From Macrotrachela quadricornifera (Eukaryota > Rotifera > Eurotatoria > Philodinida > Philodinidae), in the NCBI GenBank assembly GCA_022393335.1, contig JAJEKB010020275.1:398156-462155 (forward strand): DNA of 64,000 nucleotides, read 5' to 3'. Position 1 is the first letter of the stretch, and every line of letters starts with the position of its first letter. A program made the translations under genes and the position numbers. Below are positions 1 through 12,398 of this stretch, piece after piece. The notes below the pieces were generated by a model. The model was not told where the DNA came from. It was given only the letters and a program-made list of their open reading frames with translations, and searched no databases.

Positions 1-823
1 CTATGATTGTTATAATAATCAATGCGTAGGAAAAAAAAAGACGATACCAATGATACAATCTTCAAACACAATCTTTTTTTTCTTCATGTTCTTCACAAGT
101 TTGATTTAGACAATTCCCAGAACAAATCAGTATTGCATCAATGATCAATCGACGATACTCTTTTTTTTTTTCTTAAATTAAATTTTCAAATATGTATTAT
201 ATCATCGTATAGATATTTAATCATTTAACACATTTGTCTTCAATAATTATTTCTGATCAACAATTAAGAAAGATCATATTCTATCTTGACCAATTTTAAT
301 GTCATCAAAATATGTCTCTTGTGTATTTATGAAAACTATCAGTCACTACCATATTCAATTGATGCGTATCGAGATAGTTGATCTGAGAATAAATAATCAG
401 CAAATATTGAATAATAATGATAATGTAATTGTTCTTATTCTCGCATTAAATTAAAGACCAACAGTTGTCTTTGTTGTTGAACTTATCATCGTTTCATACA
501 TACATAATATACATATAGAGTTATGTTATGAAGACAATACAATGAACAGACTAATACAGTTATAAATGAACACAAAAAATTGTTACGCACAACAGTACAA
601 TAGTTAAAAGAAATTATACTGTCATAAGAACAGCAAATTTTTCATCACCGCTTTGCAGTATATATGTACACTTAAAGTCTGGAACACGGCATGCTTTTAT
701 TTTTATTAATTCAATGTATGTTATATTTCCTTTTTTTTTTCTTTTTCTTCATATAATTAGATGATAATATGGATAAATAATTATTCTCAAACGAACCATT
801 TTATAATCATCTTTTTTTGATGA
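1..823. other. AT-rich non-coding stretch upstream of the first gene
   Basis: No open frame with coding character was seen. It holds A/T homopolymer runs and presumably the promoter and 5' UTR of the gene starting at 824. No core promoter element could be fixed. Confidence 0.5.
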
Positions 824-2845
824 ATGGATTGGTGGTATATTTTTCTTAGTATTTTTTTCATCTCAGTAACAGCTGATATAAGTCATATTCTTACACTTGA
901 TGCTCAACAAGATGAACGTATTCGTCTTGAATGTACATTAACATCGAAAACAGATGCTGAAGAAGTAAAAAAAAATTAAATTATTATATTATAACAATAA
1001 ATTTATTTATTTTAATTTATTTTTCTAGGCTATGTGGATGCGTATTCGACCACCACATAATCCTGATATATTAACTTATCGAGATAGTGTTGTTTATGCA
1101 CCAGATCGTATAGAACTTGAACAACGTCGTCTTAGTTCAAGTATGAATATAAATGGTACATTTATTGATACATATTTTTTAACATTAACTATTTTACGAC
1201 CAGTTATTGATGATGAAGGAAGATATATTTGTTCTCGTGGTCGAACTGTTTTTGCTGAATATGATCTTTTTATTATTGGTAAATACTTAGGGTTAATCAA
1301 AAATTTGTAAAACGGTAAAATGATCTAATCAGATAAGGTAATCTATTCAAAAATATAGAAAAACCAAGTATACCATGTTGTAGAGCTTTTCGAGACGTGT
1401 CGAATGGTATATAAGTAAATACTGCTTGTAAAAGGCTTTGAGTGAACTTACTGATAAACGAAGAGACACTCTCATCATCACCCTCAAGATTGAGTACGTT
1501 ACCTTATCTGAACTTTTGGTTAACCCTAAGTATATAAAAACGAAAATAATTATGTAATACTTTTTGAATTAAATATAGTTCCACCTCAATTTGTTGATGA
1601 TAATAATTACAATCAACAACGAAGTATAATTGAAGGTTCAACACTTCGTTTATCTTGTTCAGCAATTGGTCGACCAATGCCTTCAATTACTTGGTACTAT
1701 CGAACAAATAATGGTAAACATGTTTTATGTAAGTAAATTATCACATAAATCCATATTAATGAGCAACACAGAACGATATACTAAAAGGCACGCGAATGAT
1801 AGTTTATTGAGGATTAATAATCCTCTTCGTAGTGTAGATCGAGCACCGGTAGTCTTTGACCAACTATCAGGAAACAAAATCTAAAGGATCGACTTACTTC
1901 TACCAAAAACATCTTCAAATATTGTTTGGCCATTTTGTGACTACGTCGCCATTTCGAATGGTAAAATATTATGACTTTCATTCTTCATAATATTTAATTT
2001 GCTTCATTTTTTTCGCCATATTATTTTATTCCATGCACTATTTTTAGTAGGTGATGGTGTAGGTTGTCAAGATAGAATTTGTGAACTTCAACTAGTGAAT
2101 TATACAAGATACGATCCGACAATAATTGAATGTATTGCAGATAATGAAAAATCTACACGAATATCAAAAATATTTCATATTGATGTATTTTGTAAATAAA
2201 ATCTTTTTTATTTTATTTTAAATTATATTTTAAATGTATATATTAATTTATTTAAGATCCACCTAAAATAAGAACAAATATTCGAACATTAACAGGTAGA
2301 AAAAGTATTAATGTTTTTCTTGAATGTTCATCAATAAGTAATCCATTATCATCAATTATTTGGCTTGATGATAATCAACAAGAAATTACTAATAATAATA
2401 TATATACAATAAAAATTTCTAATCAATCATCAATATTATCATTTTCAGTATATTCATATGAACATTCAAATGTACTCTATTATTGTCGATGCAATAATTC
2501 AATTGGAATAGTTGAAAAATTAATTAACATTTCAAGTAAAAAAGAATTATTTTCTATCAAATTTTCTATTAAATTTTTAGATTTTATTCAATTTGATTAT
2601 AAATCAACAACAATGCGATTATTAACTGTATCTTCATCAAGAAGACAAAAAATTGGTATATAAAACAAAAACAAAATTTTGTTTTATTTTTAAATATATT
2701 TTGTTTATTTTTATTAGTAAAATCAACTTATATTCGTACTCAATCATTAATAACTACAACTACAACAATTTCTTCGAATACGTCAATATCTTATTATTCA
2801 AATATTCTTTTTATAATTTTATTATTTGTAAATTTTTTAAAATAA
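824..2845 (+). CDS. Lachesin/DIP/IgLON-like cell-adhesion protein, three Ig domains, probable GPI anchor
   Basis: Six exons by my reading: 824-964, 1029-1278, 1579-1728, 2048-2191, 2257-2655 and 2718-2845. They sum to 1212 nt (403 aa). The start MDWWYIFLSIFFISV is a signal peptide. Ig1 has Cys37, Trp50 and a DEGRYIC motif (Cys115). Ig2 has Cys157, Trp169 and Cys209, plus an extra Cys pair at 187/192. Ig3 has Cys252, Trp264 and Cys305. The C-terminus is a Thr/Ser-rich stalk followed by a short hydrophobic end (NILFIILLFVNFLK), which looks like a GPI-attachment signal because no cytoplasmic tail follows. Three Ig domains plus a GPI tail is the lachesin/DIP/IgLON layout, so the role is probably adhesion at the cell surface. 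Exon 4 could also start at 2051 without changing frame. Intron 2 carries a MITE. The gene converges on the Dscam gene. Confidence 0.83.
1286..1530. mobile_element. TA-flanked MITE in intron 2 of the lachesin-like gene
   Basis: The ends are inverted repeats: CTTAGGGTTAATCAAAA on the left matches TTTTGGTTAACCCTAAG on the right. Both sides are flanked by TA, the target duplication typical of Tc1/mariner-type elements. There is no coding capacity in about 245 bp. A diverged partial relative lies in a CELF intron (55090-55262). Confidence 0.75.
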
Positions 2846-2886
2846 AATAAATATATATATTACACTGTTGAAAACTGACTATAATT

Positions 2887-5800
2887 TTAAACTAATGAAT
2901 ACTGATGATGTCTATGTGATTCATTATTGGATTTTTTAAATAATGTTTCATCATGATTTATTGATGATGAATGATCAAATAAAGTATTATGTAGAGTACA
3001 TCGAGGACTTTGTGTATAAGATGAATGAACACCGGAATCAGTGGATGATGAATTTTGATCATGATTTGAATGTTTTTTTCTTATTGATTTTGATGATGAA
3101 ACATGTGTAAATGCAGAAAATAGTTCATTTGGAGATGGTGAAATTGTTGAGAATATATTTGATGATAAAGGTTTTTCAGATATTTGTATTAATGGATTTC
3201 GTTTTAATGAATCTTCATTGTTAGATAATGAAGATTTAAGAATAATTGGACGAAAATATCGTTCAGAAGATGTATTTGATTGATGAATATCTATAATAAA
3301 AGAATAATACCTGCGAATACGACATTTATATGTAAATAAAAAACAACTGAACTAGACATGATTTCAAAGAGGTAACAATAAACAACCTCTGTTATATCTT
3401 TCTCAAGTCATTTTCATTCTTATTTCTCGAACAAGTAGAACTTAATATATCTAAATCTTAAGAGAAAAAAATTCTACCTGTAGCCTCTAATTGACAATGA
3501 TTATATTTAGTTTCTTTCCCAAATGATCCATGATCAATATTATCTTTATAATTCATTGCATAACCCGTAACAGCATATGGATTAATATTTCCTTGAGAAT
3601 CTTCTATAATAAACAAAATTTCGAAAAAAGAAAAAGATCAAATATTTCATACCCGATGCAAAGCTATCTGATCGTGTTTTCTTTATAAAATCATTATCTG
3701 TATTTAAACAAGTTTTATGATAATTTTCATTTGCATATGATGAACATAAAATAGGTTTTAATTTTCGTTTTTGATCATTAAATGTATCTAAATTATGATT
3801 ATTTTTTTTTATATATTGTCGATATAATTTAATAATAATTATTATAAATATAAATATTAATAAAATAAATCCAATAAGAATAAAAATAAAAATTCGTTCA
3901 TTTTTTCTTTGAATTTCATTATGATCATTTAATGTTCGAAAAGAAATTATTTCAATATTTTCTCCAGCTTGACTATTAATTTTAATATTTAATTGATAAT
4001 CTGTATTTAATTGAAGATTATCAATTTTAATTTCATTTAATGGATATTTATATGAAATAAATCGATTAAAAATATTTTCACTTGAATTTATTTTTGGAAA
4101 TATTTCGATTTCATATGATAAAATAGAACATTGATCAATAATCCAATTTGCCATATTAAGAAGAATATAATCATTTGAAATAGTTTTAATTAAATTTTTT
4201 GATTTATTTAATGAAGGAACTAAAAAACATTTGAATTTATTTATGAAAAAAAAAACAAATTTTATTACTTGAACCATCAGTTCTTGCTATTAAATATTCT
4301 GTTGAACTAAATCCAGCTTGATTATTTGCATAAATCATTATTTCATAAATATTTCCACAAGAAAGATTTGTTAGACGAATATTTAATATTGGTGGAAATA
4401 TATTTAATTCATTAAGATAGAATTTATTTTTTATTTTATATGTTATTGTTAAACTTTCAATTATTTCTGATGGATAAAATATTTTTAAACCTATTTCATT
4501 AGATTTTACATAATGAATTTTTGCTTGAATAGATGATGGTTTATCTAAAATAATACAGATTATGTTTTTTTAATTTACGAAAAAAAGAATTTGTTTATAC
4601 TATAATATCGAATATTGAATAATTTTGTTCCACATTGATATTGATTGTCGGTTTCGGATACTTTTGTATAAGGAATATAAAGTGAAGTGTTATTTAATAA
4701 TGGACAATCAAGTGTAAGTAGTTTATTAATTGGATGTATGATTGTTGTTGATTTATCAAAAACTTCAATGAAATATAAGATTTTTTAGAACTACTTAGGT
4801 TTTGAAATCTATTCTGAGTTAATTGAACTTCGAATTTAGGATAGATCAAATATTTTTACGTACGTGATGGAGGGATTTTAATCTGAATGGCGAATGATGA
4901 TGAACCACAATCAATATAATTACAAATAGATACAGATATGTAATATTGTGATGATGAATGAAGATTATAAAGAATAAGATTTGAATTAATTGTTTCAATT
5001 GTTGTTAATGTTGACATATCTATTAAAAATAAAAATAAAAATTAATTTTTATGAAAATATTAATTATTACTAAAATTTTCATAAATTGTTACAGAAAATA
5101 TTCGAAATTTTCCATTAAGTAATTTAATATCATCTTGTTCAAAATTCCATGTTATATAAGCAGTTGTACTATTTAATAAACTTGCTGTTAAATCTCTTAC
5201 CATAGCATGAGGAACTGCAAATTAAAAAATAAACAATTATATTTTTGAATCTTTTTCTTATTAAAAAAAAATAAATGAATTTACCATTCTCTAATGTTTG
5301 TATTTTTAATGGTTGTGATTTTGGACTTGGTCCTAATTCATTTATTGCATAAATTATAAATGTATAATATGTAAAGCTTTTTAATTGATTAATAGTTAAT
5401 ATTCTTGAATGATAATTATGTGTTTGAGTAATAGTATGATTGTATTGATCAGTTATTTCAATAATAAATTCAATTAATGAATTATCACATATTTGAGATG
5501 ATGGATACTAAATGTTAAATTTTTTAAATATTATCGTTTGGAATTTAGGATAAGTTTAATCGTTGAATTATTTTCAAATACAGCTTTTAATAGAGATCTA
5601 GACGCGTATATCTATCTAAGAATTATAACTCTAACGAAGTCATTTGTGAAAAGAAACTTGATAAATCTTTGAAAAACTTAACACTGACCTTCAAATGACT
5701 GATTCTTTCTTAACTATAGATTATATAACTATGAGATACAAATAGAATAAATAAAATTCGTGATAAATGATCATAATATGTTTTGTATTGATCATCCTCA

Positions 5801-8800
5801 CCCTTATAAATACTCTTAAATAACTTGATAGTCTATAATTTCAATCGATAGCAAGAGTGTGAATATCCATAGACACTTTCAATCAAATATACACACCTGC
5901 CATGTCAACACAAGACTCTGTGCAGTAATACTAACAATACTAATATTATATGGAGCAATTTGTAGTTCTAAAAAAAAGACTAATTCTAAAATTAATCAAA
6001 TATATAAAATAATAATTTACGTTTAGGATTTGTTTGAAAATATATAGGATTACTAGGTAATGATATACCAATTGTATTAATTGCTTGTATTATTACGGAA
6101 ATAGTACATTCAGAAAAAATATTTTCAAATAAGTAATTGGTTATATTATTATTATTGATAGTAATAATTGTTTTATTTGACCATAATAAATCTTAATTTA
6201 GAAGAAAAATAAAAGAATAATAATTCTTTTTTTTTTTTTTACTTTGTTTATATTGAATTGTAAGAATATATTTAAAAATGTTTGAATTTCCATCAAATGG
6301 TTTAATCCAAGAAATTTTTTCTGAATTTATAATAAAAATATTTTCAATTTTATTTGGAATATTTTGTACAATTATTTCAAATATTGAATAATCTTGTGAA
6401 TAATTATTTTTTGCATAACATTCATATAATCCACTATCAGACATTTGAATATTATTAATAATAAATGATAAATTTTTTTTTGTATTTTCATATTTATTTT
6501 TAATAAATGAAAATTTTTTTAATAATGGATTTATTAATATTAATTCAAATTGATTATCACCTTGAGCAAAACAATAAATATTTAATGTTTCATTTATTTT
6601 TATTGTTTTATTTGATGTTATTGATAAAATTTTTGTTGGAATTTTCATTGTTAAATATATATATGAAGATATTTGTCCATAGGAATTTTTTGCTTGACAT
6701 ATATATTTATTTGATTGAAATTTTTTTATTCTAAAATATATTGGAGATATTAATGATGTATTTAAAATTTGTTTTGTTGTTTTATCAATCCATTCTAATT
6801 GAAGATTTGGTTGACCTGATGCATAACATATAAGAGTAAATTCTTGATTTTTTTCAATAGTTAAATTTGTTAATGGATAAATAAATGGTTTTTGTTTTTC
6901 AATATTTATATGTTTTGATAATGATATTAATCCAAATGAATTTTTTACAATACATTCATATAAACCTGTATCATATATATTTCGTATAGAAATTGGATAT
7001 GATATAAATATATCACCAGATAATAAATATTCAATATGATTATTAATTAATAATTTTTTACCATCTTTATATATATTTATATCTGGTATTGGATCACCAT
7101 ATACAGTAAAATTTAAATGAATTGGTATATGAGAAATATTTTCTGGTAATATAATTATATTATTTAAATTTGTCTCTTGATTATTAGTAAGAATAAAAGG
7201 AGGTGAATCTAAATATTTAGATAAATGGTTATATTAAAAGTTTTTTTTATGAACATAAAATTTTAAAAAAGACTTACTAATAATTCGAATTTGAGTTTGT
7301 GCACAACAATTATTTAAATCTGATGAAGTTGATATAAAACAACATTGATACATTCCCATATGTTTTCTTGTTGCATTTATAATTCCATATCGATCTAATT
7401 TATTTGATAATAAAATAGAATTATGATACCATTGCCATTGAATATCGGAGTTTATTATTGAATCAATAGTACAAATTAATTCAGTATTTGAACTAGCATT
7501 AAGATTTATTTCTTGAATATTTATTTGACATTTAATTGGAGCTAAAAGAAAAGAAAAGTTTTCTTGTTTTTTAAATCATAATAATTAAATGTTTTACAAT
7601 TAATTTTAAGTGACATCATTGATGTCACATGTCCAATTGATTCATCATCAATACGACAAATATAATTTCCTGAATCATTTTTAGATGAAATCTTTAAAAT
7701 CAATGAATTATTATATAGTTTTTCTTCGAATTTATCTATTTTAATTCCATCTTTCCACCATGATAATTGACTAGTTTTTGATAATGATGATATACCACAA
7801 GGTAATTCAATTAAATTATCATATTGTGCACGATATTCTGTATTATTTAATATAGATAATTCAGGTCCAAATGGTGAACGATCTATATGTATATATATAT
7901 ATATATATATTTAATTTATAATGAAAATAAATCTTTATTTACCTCGAATACGTAATAATTTAAATTGACTTTGTTTTGTATTATTATTAATCTGATTATT
8001 AATAATACATGCATAACTTCGATTATCATCTGATTTTGTTAAATTATGAATAATTAAATTTTTATTTGGTAATAAATTATATTTCGTTCTTGGTTCTATA
8101 TTAATTCAATTATCACATATATATATATCTATATTTGTTTAATAAACTTACGTAAATCAAGTTGAATTATTTCATTATTTATTTTTTCTAACCAACCAAT
8201 AATATTTATATGAGAACTAGCTGATGATGGAGATATTTCACATGATATAATAACAGATGATTGTTCAAATCCATATGGATTTTTAACTTCTATTTCATAC
8301 ATATCATAGATTTCTATAATATAACAAAAATTATTTTATTAATTGATAAAACATATACGATCTAGACGATTATGTTATAATCATATTATAACATGCAAAT
8401 ACTAATTTTTATTGATGTCTACTAACAATAATCTATAGATAGATAGGAAAGAAATTTTTATTAAATAAAAAACATGTTAATTTAATCGTTTCTCGGGATA
8501 CAAAATCAAACAAATCTGTTGTTGAGATCCGACAGGATGTTATTCGGAAGTTGTAAGAAACTGATTGAACTAATTTCACCTGGATTTTTTTTCTTTCTAA
8601 TGACTTTATTCAATGTTATGACTTGTTAGCAAAGGAGAAAATAATATATTTTTACTAATTTCATACAGTGTACATCTCATTGTTGTAGTACTAGTATTAG
8701 AATCTTTCGTTCGGTTAATAGAGTATATAATAGAAGAATTTACATAATTGATAAAGACATAAACATATTCTTATTCATTTACACTTGTCATAGAAGTTAT

Positions 8801-9895
8801 TTTGTATGTATATATATACATATTTATGTTCATGTTGACTTCTACTAATTACTGAAAAAGAAGATAATCTATTCTATAACAATTTATTAGTAGTATATGT
8901 CAATTTAAGCTTAATAAAAATTGTATTTCGGATTAGACATACGATTATCTTGTTAATTACAATAAAATATTTCTATATCAACTTTGCTAAATCTAATGCT
9001 GTTACATTGTTTCATAGATAAAAAGAAATAATCTATTTTTAAGAAAATAAAATGTGTTATATGAATAAACTGATATTTATATATTTATTTTCTTATAATA
9101 TCTAATTAATCATACGTGGTTTAAGTTGAATTGGTATTGTTTGTATACTACCAACTGGATTTTCTGCTCGACAAATAAATGAACCAGCATGTATTGTTTT
9201 AAAATATCTTTGAAATGGTCGAATAAATAAACTTCCATTTTCATATAAATCACTAAAATAAAAATTTTCGAAAAATATAATTTAACTAATAGTTAGAAAT
9301 TAATTCAAATATTCTTACATTAATTCAGATGATTGAATTAATATTAATGATTGATCATTACTATTATTTATTCGAAACCAACTTATTTTAGGTATTGGAT
9401 TACCTTGTGCTAAACAATCAAGTCTTATACCTAAATTATTATAATAAAATTTTTCTATTGTTGTTATAGTTGAAATAAAACTCGGTCCAATTGGATATTG
9501 AATTGTTATAACACCTAAAATAAAATTTTTATCTTAAATTATATATTTAATATTACTTATGCTTTTCTTTTTATAGCATAATCTACTGGGAATTTAAGTG
9601 TTAAACATATTTAGGTGAATAGAATTAGGTCATCAAAAAAATTACATATATAAAAAGAAAATGATTCATTCAAGTATGACATCAAATTTACTATAACCTT
9701 TTTTTTTTACTTTCCGTTAAATTTATTTTGCATTTATAACTATTGATTAGCATCATTTAACAATATTTTAACATATTAATAATATAATCTAGTGAATATT
9801 TTTTCCTATAAAATTACAAAGAAAAATATTAAAATAATAATTTTACCTTGTTGATAAATAACAAGAATAATTATTAAACTAATGATTATTATCAT
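2887..9895 (-). CDS. Dscam: Dscam homologue: Ig/FN3 transmembrane cell-adhesion receptor
   Basis: Eighteen exons by my reading (minus strand): 9895-9847, 9514-9319, 9252-9116, 8313-8152, 8095-7943, 7882-7598, 7541-7278, 7208-6243, 6191-6021, 5967-5897, 5507-5285, 5214-5071, 5019-4864, 4762-4601, 4544-4269, 4219-3653, 3603-3478 and 3290-2887. They sum to 4512 nt (1503 aa) and most introns are phase 1. Order: signal peptide (MIIIISLIIILVIYQQ), Ig1-7 to about residue 690, FN3-1 to -3 to about 992, one short degenerate Ig, FN3-4 and -5, a membrane helix at about 1248-1268, then a 235-residue cytoplasmic tail. An Ig between FN3 blocks is the Dscam signature. Ig1 (GP start, CLAQGNPIPKISWF) and Ig2 (YEIEVKNPYG) also look like Dscam. 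The usual vertebrate and insect layout is 9 Ig, 4 FN3, Ig, 2 FN3, so this copy is shorter. The last residues, YSLV, fit a class I PDZ ligand. The exon 14 donor could instead be at 4579. Confidence 0.87.
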
Positions 9896-12398
9896 TATAA
9901 TATTGATAAATACTAAATCATAGTTTATATTAAAAATTGAATATACTAGAATGAAGAAAAAGAAAAAAACTAAGTTATATGAACATTACTTATGTTCTTA
10001 AAATAATAAATATAAGGCCATTTAGAAGAATATGATGATAGTAATGGTCGTCTACCAGTACATTGATTGTCCTTCTTACGTGCTCTCGTTCTCCTTGTGT
10101 CTAGGGTCTAATAAGACAAATAAACTTTTATGGAATGAGAGAAAAAAAAATAACTTAGAGAGGGAATAAGGAAGAGAAGCTATATTTGCTGCAACCCCAG
10201 ACCGAAAGTCAAATCATCTCTTCGTCTTTAATTAGAGACGATCGAGAGAAACAAGAAAGACAGAATAAAAAAGAGTAAGAACGACAAGAAAAAGGAGAAG
10301 AAGAAAAAAAAAGAAAGAGAGAAAAGAATAATCCATCCTTTGATAGTTATGCTAGTGAATACAAGACAATGAAAGCTAACAAAATTCATGGTCAAATCAA
10401 ACGTTTTATACAGCAATCCATTAATTCAACGTTTATCTATCAGATTCTTTGTAATGTATAAATATATATATATATATATATGAATGACAAGTTATTCAGA
10501 CCGTAATGATCACTATTAACTATCGTAAAAGAGTGACAAGTGGCTGTTGCTTTATTGATGAGATTGCATAAAGCATCCAATGAGAAAATAATGACCATTT
10601 GCTTGTCTTCATCATGCAGACTAAGACAAACCAATCTTTTTCTCTTACATATATATATATGTTTGAAATTTCAAACATAATGATGACATTTAAAAGATAA
10701 TCGATAAGATTGTTCAATTACAAAAAAAATTTCATCTGTTTTTTTTCTGACAACAAATGAACGTTACATACATATAAATGTGTCTAAGCAAAAATACCTA
10801 ATGGCAGTCATTAGTATGTTCTTTCATAATCCCAAGTGGTATGATACATACATTAAAATAAAGATAATACAAAAGAAGAGACGCGTGTATGTGTGTTATA
10901 GTGAGTATGTTTGACTTTATATTGTCGTTATTGATACTGCACTCATCTTTATTACATGTTAATGTTACTATTCTACTGAATGACGATTTCCGGGTATACT
11001 TATTAATCAACAATAGAATCCTTCTTCATTGTTTTTTTCTTTATAAATATACAAAGTATATATAGTTGAACAAAGGTCATATGTACAATGATAGAAAAAG
11101 AAAAAAGGGGGATTGAATGTTAAAATGATTAGATATTTAACATGAAGTTGATAGTTCGATGGCATTAAGAGAGACTTGAGTAAAGAAGGCGGAGGTAAGT
11201 ATTGAATATATGTACATATACTTAAATATAAATTATTTTATACGATAGTAAAAGATTTATTGGTCAATCGAAGGTCGAAAAATACACAATATAAAAAAGA
11301 AATTGCATGTGCGTGTAAATAAATTGAGTTATTTTTTTACCATGAAGACATGCAAGACGGAAGTCGATTTGCATCAAAGAATACAAGCATTAGTGTTCTT
11401 AACATTCTGCCGTAGCGGAAGTCGATTAGACGCATCAATATTAAGCACCTCAATATAAAGAATAATCTAAGACCTATTACTGATTAAAAAATATGATTGA
11501 AATACTAATTATATATGATAAATAATGAGAGTATTCTACTCATTATTAAAATTGTCTGATGACCTTGTTTTCTTTTTCTCTACGGAAATGATTCAATGTG
11601 ATAGTATCTTTATAAACATTGATAAGATTATATTATTGAACGATGAGTTTGTCATTTATGTCATTCAATATGAATAAAGAAAAGTTATTTTGACAAGACA
11701 ATGCTATATGTAATCTTCTGTTTTTTAATAAATAAATGTCTTATTTTAACGTAACTTGAAAGAATTCTGATAAAAATATATAAGAAGACTGACTATGTCA
11801 GTTTATTTCATATTACTTTGATGTATTTATAAAAGAAGGCAAACTCAAGGAAATATTGTTTTTCTATTTTTATCAAAGATAATTTGTTTGTGCCTTTAGT
11901 CATTCATTTAAAAAAAAAACTTAATACTTAAACTATTACGAATCAATGATCAAATAAGTATGATTCTATGCGTACAAAAATGTTAATTAATATTAAATGA
12001 AGCAAATAGATCAAGTGATTACATAGACAGCATGATTGAAGTTAAACATTTCACAAGTAGAAATGTCTCGTATGAATTAGCAAATATTTATATAAAAGAC
12101 ATATCATTCAACTTTAATAAAAAGAAAACAAATATTAAGTATCTCAAAATGTCTGCATGTATATTTCATCATAGGTAAATTATAAAATCTCGATTTTTTT
12201 TTGTAAAAACGATGCATTGTGAAGTACTCCAATGAATTATGAATGATTTAAGGTATTGTGATGTTTTATTAGTATTAAAATTTGCTCTACCTTATTGAGT
12301 GAAAAAAAAACGGAAGAGTAAATAAATAGTGTTTGATTTTAGAATAATTTCAAAATTTATTGATATTTAATTGATATGTCATAATAAGAAATATATAA
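9896..12398. other. Intergenic region upstream of Dscam
   Basis: No convincing coding region. It holds a (TA)n run near 10460-10480, purine-rich tracts near 10240-10330, and two copies of a CGGAAGTCGATT-type segment near 11356 and 11415. It probably contains Dscam 5' regulatory sequence. Confidence 0.4.

Noticed and set aside
1284..1294. TTAGGGTTA, considered as interstitial telomere repeat
   Set aside because: A single copy, part of a MITE terminal repeat.
8314..9115. Long Dscam intron, inspected for mutually exclusive exon copies
   Set aside because: No repeated Ig half-domain exons between splice sites were found.
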